From NCBI GenBank assembly GCA_034359265.1, contig CP136890.1, positions 27,446,501-27,510,500 of the forward strand: a DNA stretch of 64,000 bases. The letters are read 5' to 3'. The translations under genes and the position numbers were made by a program. Below the pieces are notes generated by a model, which worked only from the letters and a program-made list of their open reading frames with translations, ran no database searches and was not told the origin of the DNA. Positions 35,634 through 44,850 of the stretch are shown here, piece after piece. The DNA comes from Canna indica (lineage: Eukaryota; Streptophyta; Magnoliopsida; Zingiberales; Cannaceae). Positions within the stretch are counted from its first letter, which is position 1; every line of letters starts with the position of its first letter.

Positions 35634-36695
35634 CACTATAACAAATCATTGATATTTCGACGTCAGAATAAACTAACATTTCGATGTTAACAGCAGTCGA
35701 AATTAACATATTGACGCCAGCAAAGACGATGAAAATGAGTGGAATATGACGAGAGCCTATATGTTCGTTTCGACGTCGGAGAAGACATCGAAATATTTGA
35801 CATATTGACGCCTGCATATAGGCGTCAACAGACGTCGAAATGTCCTACATATCGACGCTTGCATATAGGTGTCAGCAGCCGTCGATATGTTGAACATTTC
35901 GACGTCTGCTCCGGCGTAAAAAAAATTATTTTTTAACATACCAACACCTCTTATTTTTTTTATAAAAAAAATCCTCGAATTCCACTGCATTGCAGTAGAA
36001 TTCGAGGAGCCGCCACACGCGGAATTGGAATTCCGCGTGCGGCGGATTAAGCGTAGGCTCGAATCCGTGCATGCTCGATTTTCGCCTGTTTAAAAATTAA
36101 AAAATTAAAAAAAATATTAAAACATTAATAAATTTTTAAATTTTTGATATAAATAATTTTTTAAAAAAATTACCAACCTTGTTCAAAATTTAGTATCATC
36201 AATGAATTTGATAACATGTAAAAAAAGAGAAAAAAATATTAGTGAAAAAAATAAGTAAGAACAAAAATTAAAAAAATAAAATAAAAATTTTATCTGGTTT
36301 GAAGTGAGAATAGGAGAAAGAAGATGATAGAAGAAAGAAGAAAAATGAGGAACAAGTAGAGGAAGAGAAAAAAAAATGAAGAAAAAATTATATATAGAAA
36401 AAATATATTAAAAAAAATTAAATTTTTTATTTTTAAAAAAAATCTACGGGAGGCGGGAAATCTCCCGCCCCGCCTCCTGCTTGGCGAGCGCACACGCGCT
36501 CGCCCACTTACCTGCGCCAACTGGTGCGGGTTAACGGGTTGGCGGGGCCAACCCGTGGATACTGGCGCCGGTATCCAGGCGCCGAAATGTTTCGACGAAA
36601 TTATTTGCATTAATTTTTTTTAATAGTTTTACATTTCGACTCTTATAATCGGCGTCAAAATTTTGGTGTCGATATATAACGAATTTGTTATAGTG
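35634..36695. mobile_element. small CACTA-ended non-autonomous element
   Basis: 1,062 bp, ends CACTATAACAAATC and GAATTTGTTATAGTG, perfect 3-bp CCT duplication at 35631-35633 and 36696-36698. The left subterminal part carries TTCGACGTC/GACGTCGA words. Around 35975-36050 are two strong palindromes (GAATTCCACTGCATTGCAG region and GCGGAATTGGAATTCCGC). The layout matches 10500-11397 and 20923-22017: AT-rich middle and GC-rich right part. Open frames crossing it have no recognised domain. Confidence 0.88.
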
Positions 36696-37301
36696 CCTGA
36701 TGCAAACTATGAATCCAATTCAATCCGATCAGAACCCAGCACAAAAATGCATGTTTCACGTTCGACCTTGGGTTTTTTAAAATAGAAATTTGAGCTTGTA
36801 TTCATGTTTGGATTTTAATATATATGACATCACTCGACTCATCCCAATTTGAAAAAGCTAAAAAAAACTCTTTTGATGTATTTACTTTGATGAATTGAAT
36901 AGAATTGAATAGGATAATAAATGATGAGGGATTGAATATAAATTTTTTAAATTCGTTGTACATCGAATATAATATTAGTTTTATATTTTTCTATTTCATT
37001 TTCTTTTAATTTATGCACTAAATAAACAATAGATCTTAATCATTCTTTAATCATATTCCCCATTATCTTATAAAGTAAATATTATATGGACCGACCCTAA
37101 ATAACTTGATTAGATCCAAACGAGGGTCATATATGAAGATTCTCCTCGCATAATTTTTCACTCATATATATATATTGTTTACTCACGCACAACATCAAAT
37201 AAACTTTTACTCATGAAGATTAACTTTTAGAGCCACTAAAACAAGCTTAGAAAGCATCAAATAATCTTTCAACTGCATGAGGGGTTAACTAGACAACAAG
37301 T
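36696..37301. other. intergenic, nothing recognised
   Basis: AT-rich DNA up to the first base of the gypsy LTR, without supported genes or terminal repeats. Confidence 0.45.
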
Positions 37302-37497
37302 TGTCACGCGTTGAGCATTACGTCCGAAGGATGACGAACTCGTGAGAAGGAAGTTCCACGTAAATATAACGACTTCGTTATGTAAGGAGGTGACGTGGCA
37401 ATAGATCCGTCGTTGTAATAGCACCTATAAATAAATGAGCTGTAGCCAATGAAAGATATGAATGGAATTACAAATTTCTTCCTCTGTTTTAGATCTC

Positions 37498-37548
<51 letters not shown>

Positions 37549-37608
37549 ATCTCTTCTCAGTTCGCCGATCTAAAGTCCTGCACAAGCGGCTCATCGCCGC
37601 TCGTGACA
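37302..37608 (+). repeat. 5' LTR of the gypsy element
   Basis: 307 bp with 7-bp inverted tips TGTCACG (37302) and CGTGACA (37602-37608). A TATA-like CACCTATAAATAAATG lies near 37421, and a (CT) run of about 46 bp at 37501-37547 falls in the transcribed part. The following bases TTGGTGATTTCATTCTCT occupy the primer-binding position but do not match the initiator-Met site. Confidence 0.8.
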
Positions 37609-37639
37609 TTGGTGATTTCATTCTCTCACTACTAGAAAC

Positions 37640-37930
37640 TTGGACTTCAGCAACGGCTATCAGCAACGGCCGCTCAAGCCGTTGCTATTTGCAACGGCAT
37701 TCTTACGGCCGCCCGAGCCGTTGCAGATATCTGTATCTGCAACGGCGTTCTAACGGAAAACCGAGCCGTTGCTGATTATTTTAATTATCAGCAACGGCTT
37801 TCGGACGGAAAGGCTAGCCGTTGCTGATTTTTTAATTTTCAGCAACGGCTTGCTAACGGATAAGTGAGCCGTTGCTGATGATAACTTATCAGCAACGGCT
37901 TTCTAACGGGCGAGTGAGCCGTTGCTGATA
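37640..37930. repeat. 5' subterminal GCAACGGC/GCCGTTGC hairpin array
   Basis: GCAACGGC and its reverse complement alternate every 25-45 bp, mostly paired as TCAGCAACGGC...GCCGTTGCTGA around 20-30-bp loops. In En/Spm such subterminal motifs bind the TnpA protein; the same role is inferred here. Equivalent arrays are at 47735-48070, 59535-59770 and, inverted, 19560-19920. Confidence 0.88.
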
Positions 37931-37942
37931 AGTTTATATAGG
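37931..37942 (+). promoter_or_regulatory. TATA box of the CACTA transposon
   Basis: AGTTTATATAGG directly follows the last subterminal hairpin. It is conserved at the same place in copies B (about 48070) and D (about 59770), while the sequences around it differ. This fits the core promoter of the element's transcription unit, with the start site in the CT/GC-rich sequence after 37960. Confidence 0.7.
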
Positions 37943-38375
37943 GCACGCTCTCGCGCCCGACCCTTCTTCCTCCCGCTGCTGCCGCCGCCGCCTCCTGCCG
38001 AGAACTTCGCCGCTGCTGCCGTTGCTGCCGACGCCGACGCCTCTCGCCGCCGCCTCTCGCCGCCGCGCCGCTGCCGCTGCTGCCGGTATGTTGATCGGCC
38101 GGCCTATACGGTTTCGGCCGGAGATGTTAAAATCCGACCGAAACCCTATTTCTAGGGTTTCGGCCGGCGGCGGTCGGCCTATGGCCGCCGCCGGACCTTC
38201 TACAGTGGCCGGACAGTGTGTCCGGCCACTGTACGCCGGCGCCGGAGGGTGGACTCCGGCGCCGGAATATATATATTGTTTTTGAAATTGTTAATTAATT
38301 ATTTTATAAATGTTAATTAATTGTTTAGATTAATTGTTTAATTTGTTAGATTAATTATTAGGGTTTAGATTAATT

Positions 38376-38561
38376 TCGGACGCGCGCCGGAATCGTCCAA
38401 TTCGGACTCGCGCCGGAATCGTCCAATTCGGACTCGCGCCGGAATCATCCACTTCGGACGCGCGCCGGAATCGTCCAATTCGGACTCGCGCCGGAATCGT
38501 CCAATTCGGACTCGCGGCGGAATCGTCCACTTCGGATGCGCGCCGAAATCGTCCAATATGG
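38376..38561 (+). repeat. 26-bp minisatellite in transposon leader
   Basis: About seven tandem units of a sequence like GGACTCGCGCCGGAATCGTC plus six bases, with point differences between units. Copy B has about five units (48610-48755), D about two to three before its interruption at 60386. The unit number therefore varies between copies. Confidence 0.88.
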
Positions 38562-38770
38562 ACTCGAACTGTCTCAAAACATTTAGAAAATAATCATCCA
38601 TCCGACGAGTTGATATGTTTCACGTACGCATCGATCAGTCGGATATGATTTAGCAAAACCTTAGATCCGTTCGGGGATTGTATGTTCGTGTAAAAGAAGT
38701 AGATGATCTTTTATACGACGTACAATTCTTGAATTGTCCCTGATTGGACAATTTGGGAATATAGTTATTT

Positions 38771-38946
38771 GTACTGCACTTACGTTTTTATTTTAACTGT
38801 TAACTAATTATTCTAAATTTCGGCAACATCTCTCTTGTTCTCCGATACGCGCCCAGATGATATGCGTATTCGGAGAACTGTAGGGAGATGCTGTCGAAAT
38901 TTAGAATAATTAGTTAACAGTTAAAATAAAAACGTAAGTGCAGTAC
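38771..38946. repeat. 176-bp inverted repeat upstream of transposase start
   Basis: GTACTGCACTTACGTTTTTA at the left is matched by the reverse complement at the right (AACGTAAGTGCAGTAC). The arms continue through AACTGTTAACTAATTATTCT, TCTCCGATACGC and their complements to a loop near 38857. The stem is roughly 80 bp with few mismatches. It sits 81 bp upstream of the TNP2 ATG. It is also complete in copy C (63609-63784), present but split or worn in B, and only one arm remains in E. Confidence 0.9.
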
Positions 38947-39027
38947 GAATAACATAAATCCCGAATGGAATAGGACCATCTCACCTAAAGACATTAACCA
39001 AAGAAATTGTCATTGATTGACAGAATC

Positions 39028-42000
39028 ATGTCGGCTGATCGAAGTTGGATGTACCGACGTTTTGATCATGGAGCTTTAACGAATGAGTTTCGATTAGGCG
39101 TAACGTACTTCCTAAATTTCGCCTATTCGAATCGGAATTTCGTTAGCATGGGTGATCAAATCCGATGTCCGTGCCGCATTTGTTCGAATGGCCGATTTTT
39201 GGATCGGGAGACTGTCACTCTGCATCTATATACCAAAGGATTTACACCAAGATATTTTCTATGGACTTGTCACGGGGAGTCACGCGAAGTCGGGACGTCG
39301 AGCAATCCTGTCGTTCAGACATATGGTGAATCTTCCTCTACTGGTGCTTCTTCATCCGGTCAATGTAATCCCTATAGAACTATGATACTTGATAGTCTTG
39401 GGGGTCAATTCCACCTGAATGATAATGTTGATCGGCCAGTTCTTCAGACATCAGTCCCACCAGATACTACAGCGGTTGATATCACAGAAGTAGGGGCTGC
39501 GGTAGAGATTGAATTACCGAATAAAGAAGCTGCAGAATTTTACGAGATGTTGAAAGCTGCCGATGAACCTTTGTATGAGAATTGTCCTAAATACACTAGG
39601 TTTTCAGCAATGACACAGCTCTTAAACATCAAGGCCGATTGTAATATCAGCGGAGTTGCGTATGATCGGATTGTTGGATTGATTAATGGAATGCTGCCTA
39701 CTGATAACAAGTTTGAGCCTACTTTTTATAAGACTAAAAAGCTAATGAGAAAATTGGGGCTTGGGTACGAAAAAATACACGCGTGCCAAAATAACTGCAT
39801 TTTATATTATAAAGAAAATGTGCAGTTGGATAAATGCCCTGTATGTCAACACCCTCGTTACAAGGAGAAGAAATCGGTCCGACAGAAAAATATCCCGTTT
39901 AAGGTGCTTCGGTATTTTCCACTAACACCGAGGCTTCAAAGGTTATTCATGTCGGAAAAGACAGCCCCCTACATGAGTTGGCATGCAAGAAGTCGTGATG
40001 ATACAGTAATGACTCATCCATCTGACAGTGAAGCATGGAAACATTTGGATACATGTTATCCTTCATTTGCTAGGGATACTAGAAATATCAGATTGGGATT
40101 GTGCACAGATGGTTTTAATCTGTTTGGACATTCTGCAACTCCTTATTCAGTTTGGCCAGTGCTGCTGACAGTTTATAATTTACCACCGTCAATGTGCATG
40201 AAAGATGAATTTATTTATCTTTCGATGATTATTCCGGGTCCTAAGGGTCCGCGAAAAGAAATTGACATATTTATCAGACCCTTGATAGATGAATTGAAAA
40301 CATTGTGGACTGAGGGAGTTGTCACTTATGATTATCATCGGAAGCAAAACTTCAATTTAAAGGCCGCGGTCTTGTGGACAATCAATGATTTCCCGGCGTA
40401 CGGCATGTTGTCGGGTTGGAGCACTCACGGCCGACTCTCTTGTCCGTATTGTATGGAACACTCTAAATCAATCAGTCTTCAGAACGGACGAAAAATCTCA
40501 TTCTTTGATTGTCATCGTCGATTCCTACCGGTTAATCACCAGTATCGAAGGAATCGTAATAAATTTACTAAGGACAGAGTCGAAAGAGATGGGCCACCAC
40601 CGATGTTGTCTGGTGAACAAATGTTAGCACGTGTTTCAGCACTTCCAGATATAGTATTTGGTCGCAATGAAAGAGTGTCAGGTTTTGGCCAAACACACAA
40701 CTGGGTGAAAAAAAGTATCTTTTGGGAATTGCCCTATTGGAGTTCATTATTGATTCGACATAATTTAGATGTCATGCACATTGAAAAAAATGTGTTTGAT
40801 AATATTTTCAACACTGTGATGGATATTTCTGGAAAAACTAAAGATAATGTCAAAGCCCGACATGATCTGAAAATACTTTGTAAAAGACCAGAGTTGGAGT
40901 TACAAGAGGTCAACGGACGATATCTGAAACCGAAGGCCCTATATGTGTTAAATAAACAACAGATCAAAGATGTTTGTCAATGGGTAAAAGAACTCAGATT
41001 ACCCGATGGATATGCTTCAAACTTATCTCGATGTGTGAACGTCGATGATTGCAAAATATCAGGGATGAAGAGCCATGATTGTCATGTATTCATGCAGAGA
41101 TTACTTCCGATCGCATTTCGAGATCTTCTACCTGATAATATTTGGGGTCCGTTGACTGAATTAAGTATGTTTTTTAGAAGCATCTGTGCAAATGTCCTTC
41201 GAGTCGAAGATATGTCAACACTTGAAAATAATATTGTTGAAATCATATGCAAGCTGGAGCAGTTTTTCCCTCCTGCATTTTTTGACTCGATGGAGCATCT
41301 ACCGATACACTTGGCATACGAGGCACGAGTTGGTGGCCCCGTTCAATATCGTTGGATGTACTTATTTGAAAGATACATGAATCGTCTGAAGAAAAAAGTA
41401 AAGAACACCGCAGCTGTTGAAGGATCAATATCTGAATCGTATATCATCCAAGAAATTTCAACATTCTGCTCATTTTACTTTGAATCGACAGTACAGACAA
41501 GATTTGATCGTCTTCCACGTAACGACGATGGGGGTGTTCGACATTCAGATGGACGTTTAAATATATTTTGTCACTCTGGTCGTGCTTTTGGTTCTCGTCC
41601 ATCTCGACACTTAAGCGATGAAGAGTATCATTTGGCACACTTGTATGTATTACTCAATTGTCCAGAGATTGAACAATTCATTGAAATATTTGACATTGAG
41701 ATGGTGCAAAAATACTCTATTCACAACGATCAAGAATTGGAGAGATTACGGAATCGTGATTTCCCTACTTGGATTCAGACTTACAGCAAAGATCACAGAG
41801 CTGAAATAGATGAAAAAATATTTGAGTTTGTTAGTGGACCGTCGCGACTTGTGTCGTGCTATAGCGGATATTTTGTTAACGGGTATAAATTTCACACGGT
41901 TGAATATTCATTTGCAGAGAAGACGATGAATGCTGGGGTCTGCGTGAAAGGGACAACCTATGTTGAATGTGATATGGATTTTTATGGACTGATGGAAGAA

Positions 42001-42507
42001 GTGATAGAGTTGCACTACTTCGGCTTGAAATCAGTGATCCTATTTAGATGTCATTGGTTCGATACAACAGAAAGGGGCATGAAAGTTCATCCAAAATACA
42101 AACTTGTTGAGGTTAATTACAAATCGAAATTGGCAGCAAATGAGCCTTTTATATTGGCATCACAAGCCGAACAAGTATATTACGCGAAGTATCCGGCTCG
42201 AAATAAAGATAGAGCAGATTGGCGTGTAGTCTGTAAGAGAAAAGGTAGAGGAAAAATTGATCCGATAGTAGGAGAAAATGATCCTCCTGGTTTCTATCAA
42301 GAAGATGATATTCCTGCTGTGGATCGTATTATTCCAATACTCGAGGATGCAGACACAACGTCAATTCAATTAGAAGTTGAATATGCTGATGATGACGATC
42401 ATGAAATTGAGGAAGCTGGAGATGAAGAAGATGAAGAAGAGGAAGAAGAGGAAGAAGAGGAAGAAGAAAAAGAATTCGAAGACTATTATTCAGATGATGA
42501 AGAATAA
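39028..42507 (+). CDS. CACTA TNP2-type transposase
   Basis: 1,159 aa, uninterrupted. The open frame reaches back to 39007, but the first ATG is at 39028 (MSADRSWMYRR), the usual start in this family. Domains: transposase-associated domain at residues 3-80, with zinc-ligand-like CPCRIC at 47-52; TNP2 catalytic region at about 190-620, with the family signatures CTDGFNLFG (Asp361), NDFPAYGMLSGWS (Asp454) and NLDVMHIEKN (Glu586), which probably provide the DDE residues; a DUF4218-like region at about 688-820; a DUF4216-like region at about 973-1031; and a highly acidic tail after 1120. It would act in the nucleus, cutting at the CACTA ends. The TnpA-like gene follows 75 bp after the stop, suggesting one transcription unit with alternative splicing as in En/Spm (inference). 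Confidence 0.95.
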   Translation: MSADRSWMYRRFDHGALTNEFRLGVTYFLNFAYSNRNFVSMGDQIRCPCRICSNGRFLDRETVTLHLYTKGFTPRYFLWTCHGESREVGTSSNPVVQTYGESSSTGASSSGQCNPYRTMILDSLGGQFHLNDNVDRPVLQTSVPPDTTAVDITEVGAAVEIELPNKEAAEFYEMLKAADEPLYENCPKYTRFSAMTQLLNIKADCNISGVAYDRIVGLINGMLPTDNKFEPTFYKTKKLMRKLGLGYEKIHACQNNCILYYKENVQLDKCPVCQHPRYKEKKSVRQKNIPFKVLRYFPLTPRLQRLFMSEKTAPYMSWHARSRDDTVMTHPSDSEAWKHLDTCYPSFARDTRNIRLGLCTDGFNLFGHSATPYSVWPVLLTVYNLPPSMCMKDEFIYLSMIIPGPKGPRKEIDIFIRPLIDELKTLWTEGVVTYDYHRKQNFNLKAAVLWTINDFPAYGMLSGWSTHGRLSCPYCMEHSKSISLQNGRKISFFDCHRRFLPVNHQYRRNRNKFTKDRVERDGPPPMLSGEQMLARVSALPDIVFGRNERVSGFGQTHNWVKKSIFWELPYWSSLLIRHNLDVMHIEKNVFDNIFNTVMDISGKTKDNVKARHDLKILCKRPELELQEVNGRYLKPKALYVLNKQQIKDVCQWVKELRLPDGYASNLSRCVNVDDCKISGMKSHDCHVFMQRLLPIAFRDLLPDNIWGPLTELSMFFRSICANVLRVEDMSTLENNIVEIICKLEQFFPPAFFDSMEHLPIHLAYEARVGGPVQYRWMYLFERYMNRLKKKVKNTAAVEGSISESYIIQEISTFCSFYFESTVQTRFDRLPRNDDGGVRHSDGRLNIFCHSGRAFGSRPSRHLSDEEYHLAHLYVLLNCPEIEQFIEIFDIEMVQKYSIHNDQELERLRNRDFPTWIQTYSKDHRAEIDEKIFEFVSGPSRLVSCYSGYFVNGYKFHTVEYSFAEKTMNAGVCVKGTTYVECDMDFYGLMEEVIELHYFGLKSVILFRCHWFDTTERGMKVHPKYKLVEVNYKSKLAANEPFILASQAEQVYYAKYPARNKDRADWRVVCKRKGRGKIDPIVGENDPPGFYQEDDIPAVDRIIPILEDADTTSIQLEVEYADDDDHEIEEAGDEEDEEEEEEEEEEEEKEFEDYYSDDEE

Positions 42508-42582
42508 TTGTAAAGTATATATTTTATTAAATATATCTCTACTATTTATACAATAATCTGATTATATGTCTGTTCGACAGAT

Positions 42583-44127
42583 ATGTCTGGTCGTGGTTAT
42601 CGACGCAGGAGAGTTTCGGAGTCTCCGATCGGTGAGACTCCAGCACTTACTCATGCTGCTGATCCTCCTGTTGCTGATCCTCATTCCGATGATACTGCCG
42701 AGGCTAGTACATCCAGACGTAGGCGGCCACGCGGGCCGAACAGGTGGCAGCCTCCACCAGCCACAGAGTCACGTAGATTGATTAGCGTGATTGGGGAGCG
42801 GTACGTAATATATCATGAATTATGAATCATTACAAATTCATTATATCATAATATAATATTAAAATTTATTTTTGTTGTGCAGGTTCCAGCAAGAAGAAGT
42901 GCCGAGGAGCATTTCTTCTACTATTCGACGATACATGCACGGGGCATGGCCTACGTGGTCTCACGTGCCTAGCGAGCACGTCGACATGTTATGGCGCGAG
43001 TTTGAGGCACGTATTATTATTTTTTTTACATGCATGATGATATATTAATATTGGTACTGATATTATTATTTTGCAGGCTCGCTATACATGGGCCGAGGAC
43101 CAGAGGCCCTTCATTTACGCTGCTTGGGAGGCTATTTCCCGGGCAAGGTACAACGGGCAGCTGGGGCAAGCTCGGTCCCAGGCGATGGCCCGAGCTGGGA
43201 CCACTAACATCGCGGAGACTCGAGGATACGGCCCCGGTTGGATTACTCCGGATATATGGGACCAGCTCGTGGGGATATGGTCAACGGATCGATGGCAGGA
43301 GGTTTCTCGGAATGCGGCTAGAAATCGCATGTCGGGAGGAGCAGCGCGTCACACCGGCGGCTCTGTTGCATTTGCAGTGCACGCAAACCGTATGGTAAGT
43401 GTATCTTTTAATTATATATTTTATTTGTTATTATGTGTACTAATTAATGTATTTGTTTTGTAAATGTAGACGACGGTGTCGGATGACGGGACTGTCCAGC
43501 GACCCTCCCCGATGGCAGTGTTTGAGCGGACTCACCGTCGAGCACATGGGACTGGGGAGTACATCCACAACCGCGCTGCATACATTATGGTAATTATATA
43601 TTTGTTTAAATTATTCATTATATATTTATAATTTAAGTTTTATGATAAATATTAAACAAAAAATCAAACTCGAGTAGGAGACCTACAGCCAGACGGTGGT
43701 GCAGCGCGGGGGTACCCCCGAGGACTTTGACGCAGCATCGTGGGTCGAGGCCGCAGGTGGCTGGGACCATGGCCGCGTATATGGCTTCGCAGATAGTGGT
43801 CATGCGCGAGCCGTACTAGGGCCACTTGGGGCACCGACCCCTCCGGTCGCTGGTGAACGGCCGTCCACCTCTAGATCCAGTTATGATCATAGTAACAGAA
43901 TAAGGACTCTAGAGGAGACGGTCGCGCGTCAGACTGAGATGATGGAGCGCCAGAGTCAGATGATGACAGATATACAATCTATGCTACGCAACATGTCAGG
44001 TCATCCCGAAGCAGGCATCTCTTCGGCATCATCTAATCCGTCGTCCTCGAGTCAGTCCACGCCGGTGTACACTCAAGCACTCCAGACCCCGCCATATGAT
44101 CCAGGTCATCCTCCATCGTCATCGTGA
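42583..44127 (+). CDS. TnpA-like protein, Ptta/En/Spm transposase family, five exons
   Basis: Predicted exons 42583-42800, 42883-43006, 43077-43394, 43470-43589 and 43678-44127 join in frame to 409 aa. Exon 1 is basic and proline-rich (RRRRPRGPNRWQPPP). Exons 2-4 carry the conserved Ptta/En/Spm family part, with WREFEARYTWAEDQRPF, RNRMSGGAARHTGGS and DGTVQRPSPMAVFERTHRR. Exon 5 has GGTPEDFDAASW and a C-terminal coiled coil (ETVARQTEMMERQSQ) before a Ser/Pro tail. The role by family analogy is binding subterminal repeats and assisting TNP2. Introns 1, 3 and 4 are GT-AG. Intron 2 must use a GC donor (GAG|GCACGT), because the nearby GT would break the frame. An upstream AG (42580) suggests splicing directly onto this ATG. 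Confidence 0.82.
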
Positions 44128-44429
44128 GATTTTGTTTATATTGACTTTGTTACTCAGATATTGAACTTGTTTAATTTATATTGACTATGTTACTCAGATG
44201 TTGATACTTCAATTTTACATTTGAATTGTGTTTATACTATCGTGGATAATTATGAATATAAATATAATTGTTTTGATGTATATCTTGGTGTGTTTGTGAT
44301 GTGTGAATGAATGTGTATGAGATGTTTGTGATGTGTGTATGAGGGTATGGGTGTGTGAGTTATGTATCAGATAAATGTATCAATGTATCAACGGAAATTA
44401 GAAATTTGAAATATTTCTGTTTGCAGGTA

Positions 44430-44815
44430 TGGGTCTTCAGCAACGGCTTTCCCACGGCCGTCCGTGGGAAAGCCGTTGCTACAAGTGTATCGACAACCGT
44501 TGCTGATGACCTACAGCAACGGCTTAGCGACGGGTTTTTACTAACGGCTTTGCTACGGACTCGAGGCCGTTGCTATTAATGTTATCAGCAACGGCTCCGG
44601 TTCCGTGGTAAAACCGTTGCTGAAAATATTTTTAGCGACGGCCTAGCGGCCGTTGCTGATAATGTTTAGAGCGACGGCCCGAGCGGCCGTTGCTGATCCG
44701 TTGCTAAGTCATCAGCAACGCGACTTTCTGTCACGGCTTTATTGCAACGGCTCAGCCGTTGCTGATTCCCTTCAGCAACGGCGCAGCAACGACATCAGCC
44801 GTTGCTGATGACCAT
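44430..44815. repeat. 3' subterminal GCAACGGC/GCCGTTGC hairpin array
   Basis: At least twelve GCAACGGC/GCCGTTGC words in both orientations precede the 3' tip. Copies: 56675-57010 (B), inverted 60400-60775 (C) and 14810-15190 (E, worn). Probable TnpA-type binding region. Confidence 0.88.
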
Positions 44816-44850
44816 TTTTCTAGTAGTGTCTCTGCCATCATCGCTTTCTC

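Larger units (their letters stand above)
37627..44828 (+). mobile_element. complete CACTA (En/Spm) transposon, copy A
   Basis: 7,202 bp. The 5' end is CACTACTAGAAA, the 3' end TTTCTAGTAGTG, and a perfect 3-bp TCT duplication lies at 37624-37626 and 44829-44831. Order: 5' subterminal hairpin repeats, TATA box, GC-rich leader, 26-bp minisatellite, 176-bp inverted repeat, TNP2 transposase gene, TnpA-like gene, 3' subterminal repeats. Both genes appear undamaged, so this copy is the best candidate for an autonomous member and a possible source of copies B-E. Confidence 0.95.

Noticed and set aside
37640..37930. CRISPR-like look of regularly spaced short repeats in the CACTA ends
   Set aside because: Motifs alternate in orientation, are only 8-11 bp, lie at transposon ends and recur in five copies. 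No cas-like gene, and the window is plant DNA.
37922..38285. Two GC-rich frames (77 and 87 codons) downstream of the transposon TATA box
   Set aside because: Leader sequence: alanine/proline/arginine-rich, and not conserved in copies B and D, where the same region is different and open frames are lost.
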